Shown here piece after piece: positions 19,174-27,924 of a stretch of DNA of 63,277 bases. The DNA lies in the NCBI GenBank assembly GCA_004214175.1, contig SGZH01000003.1, positions 1 to 63,277 of the forward strand. Direction: 5' to 3'. The notes under the pieces are model-generated. The model did not search any database, was not told the origin of the DNA, and worked only from the letters and a program-made list of their open reading frames with translations. Every line of letters begins with the position of its first letter. Within the stretch, counting starts at the first letter, position 1. A program made the translations under genes and the position numbers. This DNA is from Flavobacteriales bacterium. Lineage in GTDB: Bacteria > Bacteroidota > Bacteroidia > Flavobacteriales > Flavobacteriaceae.

Positions 19174-21411
19174 TTAATTTAATTTATATCGCAATCCAGC
19201 ATAAAAGCTAACTCCAAAAATTGGTCCATAGACAAATGTAGTATCAAATGTTGATTCAAAAGGATTCTCGCTATTTAAAATTGGATGGTCTTGTTTTTCA
19301 TTTGTTAAATTTTGTCCTCCCAAATATAGTTCAAAAGCAGCCGAAAATACTTTTGTTATTTGCATATTTATAGTTGCAACTGTAGGAGTTGTTTCTGGTA
19401 ACTTATATTCTAAGGAATTACCATAAGTTGATGAAAAACGTTGTTCTCCTAACCAATTAAAGGTGGAATCAAACTTCCATTGAGCCCCATTCTTTTTTCT
19501 TAGGGTTTCATAAGAACCATTTACAAAAACTCTATGTTTTGGTGTCAATGGTCTGTCTAGGTTTCCTGAAGAATAGTCCGTTTTAACATCGTAAAATTTA
19601 TAAGCTGTCCTAATATCAAACCCCTTAAGAATATTCATATTTAATTCAGTTTGAAAACTAGTTGCAATGCTTTTTCCTTTTAAATTATAGAAATTAACTT
19701 CCCGAGGATTTTCCCAATCTACCACAATTTGATTTACAAAATCGGTTCTATAATAATCGAACGTAATTTCAGATTTTTTACCAAAAAGATTAAATTTTTG
19801 TGAGAAAGAAATTCCATAGTTCCACGCAATTTCAGGATCTAAGCCGTAAATAGTACCACTAGTATCCAAAATATTAATTTGTCTTGAAGAAGCAAACATT
19901 TTTTGATTTTCAGTGAAAATATTAGCACTCCTCTTTCCTCTACCTACAGAAATTCTAAAGGCCGAATCTTCCCAAGGAGTATAACGAGCGTGTAGTCTTG
20001 GTGTTAAAAAGGTACCTAATAAATTGGAGGTGTCGACACGTAATCCTACTGTTAAATTTAAATCTCCTAAATTATCATAAGAGTATTCAAAAAATGCTCC
20101 AAATGAATTTTCTGTTCGTTGATAAACATCTGTATTTACGAGTTCATTATAATCATCATAAGTAGCACTAATTCCAGATTTAAATTTATTCCTTGAATCT
20201 CCCATGATAGAATTAAACATAGCAGTAGCAAAAAAACTATCATGAGTAATATTATAAACATTTAAACCAAAATACGATTCTTGTAAATGGTTGCTGAACG
20301 ATGCCTGTACTCCAATAGTTTGGTATGGAATTTCTGGGTTTACGTAACCAAATTTTACAGAACCTTCAATCCTTTGGGTATCTATTTTACTTCCCCAATA
20401 ATTGGTAGTAAATTGATCTCTATTTGGATCAAAACCAACTTGACCGGTCTGTTTTTCATCGTTTAAAAACTTTAAATTGATAAAACTCACCAACCCTTTT
20501 TCATAATTGGTATACTGCCAGCGATTCATCAAATTTATTTGTTTTTGCAAAGGCATATCTAAAAACGAATCTTCGTTTTTATCGAATTTGTGATTTCTTA
20601 CATTTCCATGCACATACAATCCTGTATCCCATTTATCGGTAACATTAGTATTTACATGAGTATTTAGCTCAAAACGACCATTTCCATTACCATAAACGTT
20701 TACAAACAATAAATTATCAGTCGAGGGCTTCTGTAATTCTGAATTAATTTGCCCAGCGATACTCTCAAATCCGTTTATCACACTACCTGCACCTTTGGTG
20801 ATTTGAATACTTTCCACCCAAGTTCCTGGAATAAAACTCATTCCATATATTTGAGATGCGCCTCTTACAGATGGTATATTTTCTGAAGTAATTAAAATAT
20901 AAGGACTGGTTAAACCAAGCATTTTAATCTCTTTAGTTCCAGTTAGTGCATCTACAAAATTTACATCAATAGATGGATTGGTTTCAAAACTTTCAGATAG
21001 ATTACAACAAGCAGCTTTTAATAACTCTGAACTACTTACGTTAATTACATTCTGTGATGATAAATAGGACCTTGTGGAGGCTTTTTTTCTAGTTTTAATC
21101 ACAACTTCGTCTAATTGATCTTTAGACTTTAAAGTATGTTCTATTCTTTTAGAGGAATTGACAGTAATTGTATCAGATACATAACCTACATAGCTAATTA
21201 CTAAATTGGTATACTCTTTCTTATAAGGTATAGAAAAAGCACCCTCTAAATCGGTCATAGTACCAATAGGTGTATTGGCCCAAAAAACATTGGCACCAAA
21301 TAGGCCTATTAGTTCGTTTTTTTCATTTCTTTCTAAAATAACTCCTTCAATTTTTTCTTGTGAAAAGGAAATTATAGGTATTAATAATAATATATATGAT
21401 AGGTATTTCAT
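19174..21411 (-). CDS. TonB-dependent outer-membrane receptor (metal-linked by context)
   Basis: A 745-residue receptor. Signal peptide (about 1-17), a carboxypeptidase-regulatory-like domain (about 19-95), the plug domain (about 115-230) and a beta-barrel ending in an aromatic-rich strand (GLRYKLN). The plug contains AACCNLSESFETNPS, a cysteine pair seen in a set of flavobacterial receptors. TonB receptors import metal chelates, vitamins or glycans across the outer membrane using the proton motive force. The ligand is not known; the HMA protein directly downstream suggests a metal or metal complex. There is no SusD partner, which argues against glycans. Confidence 0.92.
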   Translation of the reverse strand: MKYLSYILLLIPIISFSQEKIEGVILERNEKNELIGLFGANVFWANTPIGTMTDLEGAFSIPYKKEYTNLVISYVGYVSDTITVNSSKRIEHTLKSKDQLDEVVIKTRKKASTRSYLSSQNVINVSSSELLKAACCNLSESFETNPSIDVNFVDALTGTKEIKMLGLTSPYILITSENIPSVRGASQIYGMSFIPGTWVESIQITKGAGSVINGFESIAGQINSELQKPSTDNLLFVNVYGNGNGRFELNTHVNTNVTDKWDTGLYVHGNVRNHKFDKNEDSFLDMPLQKQINLMNRWQYTNYEKGLVSFINLKFLNDEKQTGQVGFDPNRDQFTTNYWGSKIDTQRIEGSVKFGYVNPEIPYQTIGVQASFSNHLQESYFGLNVYNITHDSFFATAMFNSIMGDSRNKFKSGISATYDDYNELVNTDVYQRTENSFGAFFEYSYDNLGDLNLTVGLRVDTSNLLGTFLTPRLHARYTPWEDSAFRISVGRGKRSANIFTENQKMFASSRQINILDTSGTIYGLDPEIAWNYGISFSQKFNLFGKKSEITFDYYRTDFVNQIVVDWENPREVNFYNLKGKSIATSFQTELNMNILKGFDIRTAYKFYDVKTDYSSGNLDRPLTPKHRVFVNGSYETLRKKNGAQWKFDSTFNWLGEQRFSSTYGNSLEYKLPETTPTVATINMQITKVFSAAFELYLGGQNLTNEKQDHPILNSENPFESTFDTTFVYGPIFGVSFYAGLRYKLN

Positions 21412-21505
21412 TTTTTTATTTTTTTTAAACCAGACCTTAAAGTCTATAAAAAATTTGTTATAGAAATAGTTTATATTTCCGTAAAATTTTGATGTTTAAA
21501 TAAAA

Positions 21506-21913
21506 TCAAATGATATAAACTTGATAAATTACTTGTATATCCTGGTAAATGGGCGGAGGATCGTAGCCATTAAAAAAATGTATTTCTTTATCTGAAAAAT
21601 AGATATCTTTTAATACAAAAACAGATATAAAACTCGCAATAAAGCTGTTATTGATTTGCAAGTTGAAAGATGAGTTTATGAAGTTATCATCTGTATCTAT
21701 ATTTTCATAAGTGTTTTTGCAACAATCGATAGGATTTTCTTTATTACTATCACAATCATCAGCTTCCATAGCCATACCACAAGAAAGGTTTTTTTTACCC
21801 ATGGTCAAAGTAGAAACAACTTCAAAATCCCCACAATAGTGTTTTGCATAGGTAACACCAGTACTACTTGCTAGGATTAAAATAGTTAATAATATGGAAA
21901 TAAATTTTTTCAT
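21506..21913 (-). CDS. HYC_CC_PP family protein
   Basis: A short exported protein (about 135 residues). I chose the start MKKFISILL at 21913 over an in-frame ATG 27 bases upstream, because it puts the signal peptide at the N-terminus. It has the three marks that give the family its name: HYC just after the signal peptide, CC in IDCCKN, and PP in YDPPPIY near the end. The remaining cysteines (LSCGM, DDCDS) and acidic patches suggest metal binding. The function of the family is not established. It lies about 95 bases upstream of the TonB receptor on the same strand and is likely co-transcribed. Confidence 0.8.
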   Translation of the reverse strand: MKKFISILLTILILASSTGVTYAKHYCGDFEVVSTLTMGKKNLSCGMAMEADDCDSNKENPIDCCKNTYENIDTDDNFINSSFNLQINNSFIASFISVFVLKDIYFSDKEIHFFNGYDPPPIYQDIQVIYQVYII

Positions 21914-22042
21914 TCCTAACGAAATTACAAAATATGCCAAAACAAAAAAGATTTATAAAGCTTATTTAACTAAAATTTAAATTTATTTTTTTGAAATAGA
22001 TTTAAATTTGTTTCATAAATTTAAGATTTAACAAGGGTTTAT

Positions 22043-22498
22043 ATGATACACCAAGAACTAAAAGAAAGAGTATGTTGGATTATTGATCAAAATAATTATT
22101 CTGTAAATAAGCGCATGACCTTAATTTGTAAAACATTAAAAGATACAATTGATTATTATGATTGGGTTGGGTTCTATTTTGCAAATCATGATGCAAAAAA
22201 TTTGCGTTTAGAGGCTTTTTCCGGCGAGCCGACTGACCATACCACCATCCCTTTTGGAAAAGGAATTTGTGGACAAGTTGCTATTTCAGATAAAAACTTT
22301 GTGGTGGACGATGTCAAAGCTCAGGATAATTATATATCCTGTAGTATTCATGTAAAAGCAGAAATTGTGATTCCCTTGTTTAAAGAAGGAATAAACATAG
22401 GACAAATAGATGTTGACTCTAATACTCTAAATCCATTTTCAAAAAAAGATGAGGATTTATTAGAATGGGTTAACGAAAAAGTAGCACTAATTCTATAA
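22043..22498 (+). CDS. GAF domain protein (free-methionine-sulfoxide-reductase-like)
   Basis: A 151-residue single-domain GAF protein. The segments IPFGKGICGQVA, the cysteine in YISCSIHVKAEIVIPLF, and IGQIDVDSNTLNPF resemble free methionine-(R)-sulfoxide reductases, which use cysteines in a GAF pocket. Two of the cysteines I would expect are present; a third just before the FGKG motif appears to be Thr, so activity is uncertain. A plain ligand-binding GAF protein is the alternative. A -7-like TAAATTTG (22003-22010) lies 33 bases upstream. It converges with the permease gene. Confidence 0.8.
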   Translation: MIHQELKERVCWIIDQNNYSVNKRMTLICKTLKDTIDYYDWVGFYFANHDAKNLRLEAFSGEPTDHTTIPFGKGICGQVAISDKNFVVDDVKAQDNYISCSIHVKAEIVIPLFKEGINIGQIDVDSNTLNPFSKKDEDLLEWVNEKVALIL

Positions 22499-22505
22499 TA
22501 TTTTA

Positions 22506-23759
22506 TTACTGTCCGGTTCTAATTGCCTCAACAGGGTCTAATTTTGAAGCTGATATTGCAGGAATTATTCCAGAAATCAATCCAATTATAGCTGAAATAG
22601 CAGTACCTAAAAACATATTCCATGGAGATAATACAAAGTTGAAATCTCCTGAAAAAGAAGAAGCTACTATAGACACTATAAAAACTAAAATTAAACCTAT
22701 AAGTCCTCCGATAACTGATAAAATTACAGCTTCAAATAAAAATTGAAATAATATAAATTTATTTTTTGCTCCCAAAGATTTTTGAATTCCAATAAGATTA
22801 GTTCGTTCCTTTACACTTACAAACATGATATTGGCAATTCCAAATCCGCCAACGAGTAGGGAAAAACCACTAATGACCCAACCGATACTATTCATAGTTC
22901 CAGTAATATCATCAATAACATCTTTAAAACCCTTTAATTGATTGATAAAAAAATCATTAATATCATCAGGTTTTAACCCTCTAGCCATCCTAATTTTTTG
23001 TGTTAAATTGGCGATATACCCCTCATTATCAATTCCTTTTTTAGGCTTTACAATAATTTGCGGGAAAGTAGATTTATTATTATCTCCAAAGATTTTCCTT
23101 ACCATGTTAACTGGTAATAAAACAACAGTATCTTTAGATTCTCCAAATAGTCCTGAACCTTCTTTTTTTAAAACACCTATTACCGTGAATTTTCGTCCAT
23201 ACAATCTTACCTTTTTTCCTAATGGGTTTGACGAAGAAAATAAAGTTTTTGCAATTTCATCCCCTAAAACAATAACAGGAGTACCACTGTTGGATTCTGC
23301 TTCATTAAAAAAACGCCCCTCTGCAATTTGAAGAGATTCTATATCATAGTACTCGTGAGTAATGGCTCCAACATCAATATTTGAAATCGAATTTTCTTCG
23401 TATTTAATAGCCGTACTTGGAACATTTAATGTAAATGAAACTGCTTTGGTATTTGGTACATTTTTTTTAATATATTGGTATTCTTCGTAGGTAACATCTG
23501 GAAATTGTTCAGTTTTCCATCTAGGTATGTCAGAGGGACCAAAATTAAATCGCATAATAATAATAGTACTGTTATCCAAAGAACTTATACTATCATTTAT
23601 TTCATTTTTAAGCGAATCTACAGCTGCTAAAACTGCTATGATTGAAAAAATACCAATAGTTACTCCCAATAATGATAAAAATGTTCTTAGTTTATTATTC
23701 GTGAGTGCATTAATTGCAAAATTGAAACTTTCCTTTAAAACTCGTAAATATATTTTCAT
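22506..23759 (-). CDS. ABC transporter permease, MacB/FtsX type
   Basis: A 417-residue membrane protein. One helix near residues 21-45 is followed by a large periplasmic MacB-type domain (about 50-275) and three C-terminal helices with the conserved GIANIMFVSVKERTNLIGIQKSLGAK and PAISASKLDPVEAIR segments. This is the MacB/LolC type of mechanotransmitter that works with a separate ATPase and often exports peptides or lipoproteins. No ATPase gene is next to it, so the partner must be encoded elsewhere. Confidence 0.92.
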   Translation of the reverse strand: MKIYLRVLKESFNFAINALTNNKLRTFLSLLGVTIGIFSIIAVLAAVDSLKNEINDSISSLDNSTIIIMRFNFGPSDIPRWKTEQFPDVTYEEYQYIKKNVPNTKAVSFTLNVPSTAIKYEENSISNIDVGAITHEYYDIESLQIAEGRFFNEAESNSGTPVIVLGDEIAKTLFSSSNPLGKKVRLYGRKFTVIGVLKKEGSGLFGESKDTVVLLPVNMVRKIFGDNNKSTFPQIIVKPKKGIDNEGYIANLTQKIRMARGLKPDDINDFFINQLKGFKDVIDDITGTMNSIGWVISGFSLLVGGFGIANIMFVSVKERTNLIGIQKSLGAKNKFILFQFLFEAVILSVIGGLIGLILVFIVSIVASSFSGDFNFVLSPWNMFLGTAISAIIGLISGIIPAISASKLDPVEAIRTGQ

Positions 23760-23904
23760 TTTAAAAATTCAAAGTAAAACCTAAAATAAAAGTTTTTTAA
23801 GTACTATTTAGGTAAAAATTAACTGTTTTTATTAACTCAAAAAAGTTTCACTAATATAGGACGTTTTATATAAACATATGTTACAATTTTATGAGGTAAT
23901 TATG

Positions 23905-23912
23905 TACTTTTG
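23905..23912 (+). promoter_or_regulatory. Candidate -7 promoter element for purH
   Basis: TACTTTTG matches the TAnnTTTG box, 39 bases before the purH ATG. A TTA rather than TTG lies 21 bases upstream, so the -33 half is poor. Confidence 0.5.
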
Positions 23913-23951
23913 TAGAAGCCTGATTCAAAAAATAAAAATACCAATCTCCAC

Positions 23952-25481
23952 ATGAGCAACAAAAAAATCTACTCCGCTTTAATTTCTGTATTTCATAAAG
24001 AGGGTCTTGAGCCAATAGTTAAAAAGCTTGACGAATTGAATGTGAAAATTTATTCAACAGGAGGTACTCAGAAGTTTATTAACGATTTAGGAATTGATGT
24101 TATAGCGGTAGAAGAAATAACTGATTACCCTTCTATCCTAGGGGGAAGAGTAAAAACATTACATCCAAAAGTTTTTGGAGGAATTTTAAATAGGCAACAC
24201 AACCAAAATGACGTTTCGGAAATGGGAACCTATAATATCCCCCAATTAGATTTGGTTGTGGTCGACTTATACCCTTTTGAAAAAACAGTAGCTTCAGGAG
24301 CTGAAGAGTCAGCCATCATTGAAAAAATAGATATCGGAGGGATTTCTTTAATCAGGGCAGCTGCAAAAAATTATGCAGATACCTTATGTGTTTCTTCTAT
24401 GGAAGACTATGGGGAGTTACTAAATATTTTAACGACCAATAATGGAACAGTATCGTTAACAGATAGAAAGAAATTTGCAGCAAAAGCCTTTAATATATCC
24501 TCTCATTATGATACCGCTATTTTTAATTATTTTAATAAAAACAAGGAAATTGCTACTTTAAAAATTAGTGAACCAAAAGGAAATATGTTAAGGTATGGGG
24601 AGAACCCACACCAAAAAGGTTTTTTTTATGGTAATTTTGAAGCAATCTTTGATAAATTACATGGCAAAGAATTAAGTTACAATAATTTACTAGATGTTGA
24701 TGCTGCTGTAAACTTAATGGCTGAATTTACTGGAGAGGCTCCAACATTTGCAATTTTAAAACACAACAATGCTTGTGGCATTGCACAAAGGAATACTGTT
24801 CTTGAATCATACATCGATGCATTAGCTGGAGACCCTGTTTCAGCATTTGGAGGAATTCTTATATGTAATACTGAAATTGATCAATCAACTGCTGAGGAAA
24901 TTCATAAATTATTTTGTGAAGTGGTCATTGCTCCATCATTTTCAAAAGAAGCATTAGAAGCTTTAAAAGGTAAAAAGAATCGGATTATTTTAATTCAAAA
25001 AAATATAGAATTACCTAAAGTATCAATAAGAACATGTTTAAATGGGACTTTAGTCCAAGACAAAGATAATCTGACAGATCGAATCGAAGACTTAACCTAT
25101 GTGACTAATAATAAGCCAAGTTCAAATGAACTAATAGACTTAATATTTGCTTCTAAGATTTGTAAGAATACTAAATCAAATACAATCGTTTTGGTAAAGG
25201 GAAACCAATTGTGTGCTAGTGGAACCGGTCAAACTTCGAGAGTAGATGCTCTAAGACAAGCCATTAACAAAGCAACTTCATTTGGATTTGATTTAAATGG
25301 AGCTGTCATGGCAAGTGATGCCTTTTTTCCATTTCCAGACTGTGTAGAAATTGCAGATAAAGCTGGTATAACCTCTGTAATACAACCAGGCGGGTCTATT
25401 AAAGACGAATTGAGCATTAATTATTGCAATGCCAATTCTATGACAATGGTATTTAGTGGAGTACGTCATTTTAAGCATTAA
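23952..25481 (+). CDS. purH: Bifunctional AICAR formyltransferase / IMP cyclohydrolase PurH
   Basis: A 509-residue enzyme for the last two steps of IMP synthesis. The N-terminal cyclohydrolase domain has ISVFHKEG, STGGTQKF and LGGRVKTLHPKVFGGIL. The formyltransferase domain has LRYGENPHQKGFFYG, the catalytic Lys-His pair in ILKHNNACGIA, and DAFFPFPDCVEIADKAGITSVIQPGGS near the end. Length and motifs are complete. It lies 52 bases before mreB with no terminator between, so read-through into the shape genes is likely. Confidence 0.98.
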   Translation: MSNKKIYSALISVFHKEGLEPIVKKLDELNVKIYSTGGTQKFINDLGIDVIAVEEITDYPSILGGRVKTLHPKVFGGILNRQHNQNDVSEMGTYNIPQLDLVVVDLYPFEKTVASGAEESAIIEKIDIGGISLIRAAAKNYADTLCVSSMEDYGELLNILTTNNGTVSLTDRKKFAAKAFNISSHYDTAIFNYFNKNKEIATLKISEPKGNMLRYGENPHQKGFFYGNFEAIFDKLHGKELSYNNLLDVDAAVNLMAEFTGEAPTFAILKHNNACGIAQRNTVLESYIDALAGDPVSAFGGILICNTEIDQSTAEEIHKLFCEVVIAPSFSKEALEALKGKKNRIILIQKNIELPKVSIRTCLNGTLVQDKDNLTDRIEDLTYVTNNKPSSNELIDLIFASKICKNTKSNTIVLVKGNQLCASGTGQTSRVDALRQAINKATSFGFDLNGAVMASDAFFPFPDCVEIADKAGITSVIQPGGSIKDELSINYCNANSMTMVFSGVRHFKH

Positions 25482-25533
25482 TTTTTATTACATTTGTATT
25501 AACTTATTTAATTTTCAAAATCTAAAATAATAT

Positions 25534-26562
25534 ATGGGATTTTTTGACTTCTTAACCGAAGAGATAGCAATAGATTTAGGAACTGCCAATACACTAATTA
25601 TTCATAATGATAAGGTTGTGGTTGACGCACCTTCTATTGTTGCTAGAGACCGAAGCACACGAAAAATAATTGCTGTAGGAACAGAAGCCAATTTAATGCA
25701 AGGTAAAACCCATAATAATATTGAAACTATAAGACCACTTAAGGATGGAGTAATTGCAGACTTTGATGCGAGTGAACAAATGATAAATATGTTTATCAAA
25801 GATATTCCAGCTCTTAAAAAGAAATGGATCACTCCTTCCCTAAGGATGGTTATATGTATTCCAAGTGGAATTACTGCGGTAGAAATGCGAGCTGTTAAAG
25901 AAAGTGCTGAAAGAGTTAATGGAAAAGAAGTATACTTAATACATGAGCCAATGGCAGCAGCTATCGGTATTGGAGTTGACACCATGCAGCCAAAAGGAAA
26001 TATGATAGTTGATATCGGTGGTGGAACCACTGAAATTGCAGTGATTGCCCTAGGAGGAATTGTTTGTGATAAATCTGTGAAAATTGCTGGTGATGTCTTT
26101 ACTAACGATATAATTTACTACATGAGAACTCAACATAATCTTTATGTGGGTGAAAGAACTGCAGAAAATATTAAGATACAAATTGGTGCAGCTACTGAAG
26201 ATTTGGATTTACCTCCTGAAGATCTAGCAGTACAAGGACGAGATTTGTTAACTGGAAAACCGAAACAGGTTCAAACTTCATTTAGAGAAATTGCAAAAGC
26301 ATTAGATAAATCTATTTTAAGGATTGAAGACTCTGTAATGGAAACTTTATCAAAGACTCCTCCTGAGTTAGCTGCAGATATTTATAATACTGGAATCTAT
26401 TTAGCAGGAGGTGGCTCTATGTTAAGAGGATTAGATAAAAGGCTATCACAAAAAACAGATTTACCTGTTTATATAGCTGAAGATCCTTTAAGAGCAGTTG
26501 TTCGTGGTACTGGAATCTGTCTAAAAAACATATCAAAATATAAAAGTGTATTAATTAAATAA
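25534..26562 (+). CDS. mreB: Rod shape-determining protein MreB
   Basis: A 342-residue bacterial actin. It has the phosphate-binding loop IDLGTANTLI (about residues 13-22), the MVDIGGGTTEIAV second phosphate loop near 160, and GIYLAGGGSMLRGLD near 290. MreB filaments under the inner membrane guide the elongation machinery (MreCD, RodA, PBP2) that builds the cell wall along the cell. It heads the mreBCD-mrdA-rodA series here, all on the same strand with short gaps or overlaps. Confidence 0.98.
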   Translation: MGFFDFLTEEIAIDLGTANTLIIHNDKVVVDAPSIVARDRSTRKIIAVGTEANLMQGKTHNNIETIRPLKDGVIADFDASEQMINMFIKDIPALKKKWITPSLRMVICIPSGITAVEMRAVKESAERVNGKEVYLIHEPMAAAIGIGVDTMQPKGNMIVDIGGGTTEIAVIALGGIVCDKSVKIAGDVFTNDIIYYMRTQHNLYVGERTAENIKIQIGAATEDLDLPPEDLAVQGRDLLTGKPKQVQTSFREIAKALDKSILRIEDSVMETLSKTPPELAADIYNTGIYLAGGGSMLRGLDKRLSQKTDLPVYIAEDPLRAVVRGTGICLKNISKYKSVLIK

Positions 26563-26602
26563 CTACGGGCGATTGTTATTTTCATTCTGATTAGAATATC
26601 TT

Positions 26603-27430
26603 ATGCAGCAGATTCTATATTTTTTTATACGAAACAAAAATTTTCTGCTATTTATACTCTTGTTTTCATTTTCTATTTTTCTAACGATACAGACGCATTC
26701 TTATCATAAGAATAAGTTTATAAATTCCTCTAATTATATAAGTGGAAGTATTTATTCTATTAAAAGCTCAATAACTAGTTATTTTAGTTTAAAAAAAGAA
26801 AATACAATTTTACTAGAAGAGAATACTAGAATTAGGAAAAAATTAGAATCTTACAAAAATAAAATCACTAATTACAATATAGATACTGCTTTTGTATATT
26901 CAAAATATTATTTTTCCTATGCAAAAGTGATCAATAATTCTTATTCAAAAACTAAAAACAAACTCACTATAAACAAGGGAATAAATGATAGCTTAAAAAC
27001 AGATATGGGAGTTGTTACATCAAAGGGTATTGTTGGAATAATAGATAATATTTCCAAAAAATACGCTACTGTTCAATCAATTTTAAATACCAATAGCCAA
27101 ATAAACGCAAAACTTAAGAACTCGAAACATTTTGGTTCATTAATATGGAATACAGTTGATCCAAATATTGTACAACTTATAGACATTCCCAGATTAGCCC
27201 CTGTTAAAATTGGTGACACCATAACTACGGGAGGAAAATCAACAATTTTTCCTGAAGGGATATTAATTGGTGAGGTTAAAGACTTTACACTGACTCAAGA
27301 CAAAAATTCAAAATATTTGAACATAAAATTGTTCAACGATATGACGAATCTTGAGCATATACACATCATAACTAATTTAGATGCAAATGAGATTATCAAT
27401 TTAGAAAAAGAAACCAGAGATGTTAAATAA
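26603..27430 (+). CDS. mreC: Rod shape-determining protein MreC
   Basis: A 275-residue inner-membrane protein with one N-terminal helix (about residues 13-32), a coiled coil (about 60-90, KKENTILLEENTRIRKKLESY) and a periplasmic beta domain with DMGVVTSKGIVGIID and GDTITTGGKSTIFPEGILIG. It links MreB to the periplasmic wall enzymes. The family length and position between mreB and mreD fit. It overlaps mreD by 11 bases. Confidence 0.95.
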   Translation: MQQILYFFIRNKNFLLFILLFSFSIFLTIQTHSYHKNKFINSSNYISGSIYSIKSSITSYFSLKKENTILLEENTRIRKKLESYKNKITNYNIDTAFVYSKYYFSYAKVINNSYSKTKNKLTINKGINDSLKTDMGVVTSKGIVGIIDNISKKYATVQSILNTNSQINAKLKNSKHFGSLIWNTVDPNIVQLIDIPRLAPVKIGDTITTGGKSTIFPEGILIGEVKDFTLTQDKNSKYLNIKLFNDMTNLEHIHIITNLDANEIINLEKETRDVK

Positions 27431-27923
27431 TTTAATTTTTGTAAATATCACTCGCTTTTTTCTACTCATTTTAGTACAAGTATTTATTTTTAATCATATT
27501 AATCTTTTTGGATACGTAAATCCTTACTTATACATTCTATTTATAATTATTTATCCATTTACAGCTAATAAAAGTTTACTTATTTTTTCAAGTTTTTTAT
27601 TAGGGTTATTCATCGACGTTTTTAGTGACTCTGGAGGAATTCATGCAGCAGCATCAGTCTTTATAGCTTTTATTCGTCCTGTAATTTTAAAATATTCATT
27701 CGGAATAAGCTATGAATACAACACTATTAAAATTAGCAGTAAAGATTATCTAAAACAAATGATTTATGTCGGTTCTATGGTATTTCTTCATCACTTTATA
27801 TTATTTGCTTTAGAAATATTTAATATAAATCATTTTTTATTATTTTTAAATTCAGTTTTATTTTCAAGTATCTTTAGCATTGTTATAATTTTGTGTACTA
27901 TTACCTTATTTAGTAAAAAATAA
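27420..27923 (+). CDS. mreD: Rod shape-determining protein MreD
   Basis: A 167-residue, very hydrophobic protein with about five membrane helices, the usual MreD layout. The segment GLFIDVFSDSGGIHAAASVFIAF in the second and third helices is typical. It is a part of the elongation complex and helps stabilise MreC. It overlaps mreC and ends one base before the mrdA start codon, so the genes are tightly coupled. Confidence 0.93.
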   Translation: MLNNLIFVNITRFFLLILVQVFIFNHINLFGYVNPYLYILFIIIYPFTANKSLLIFSSFLLGLFIDVFSDSGGIHAAASVFIAFIRPVILKYSFGISYEYNTIKISSKDYLKQMIYVGSMVFLHHFILFALEIFNINHFLLFLNSVLFSSIFSIVIILCTITLFSKK

Positions 27924-27924
27924 A

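Noticed and set aside
25293-25478. Minus-strand frames at the end of purH
   Set aside because: Antisense to conserved PurH residues; no independent support.
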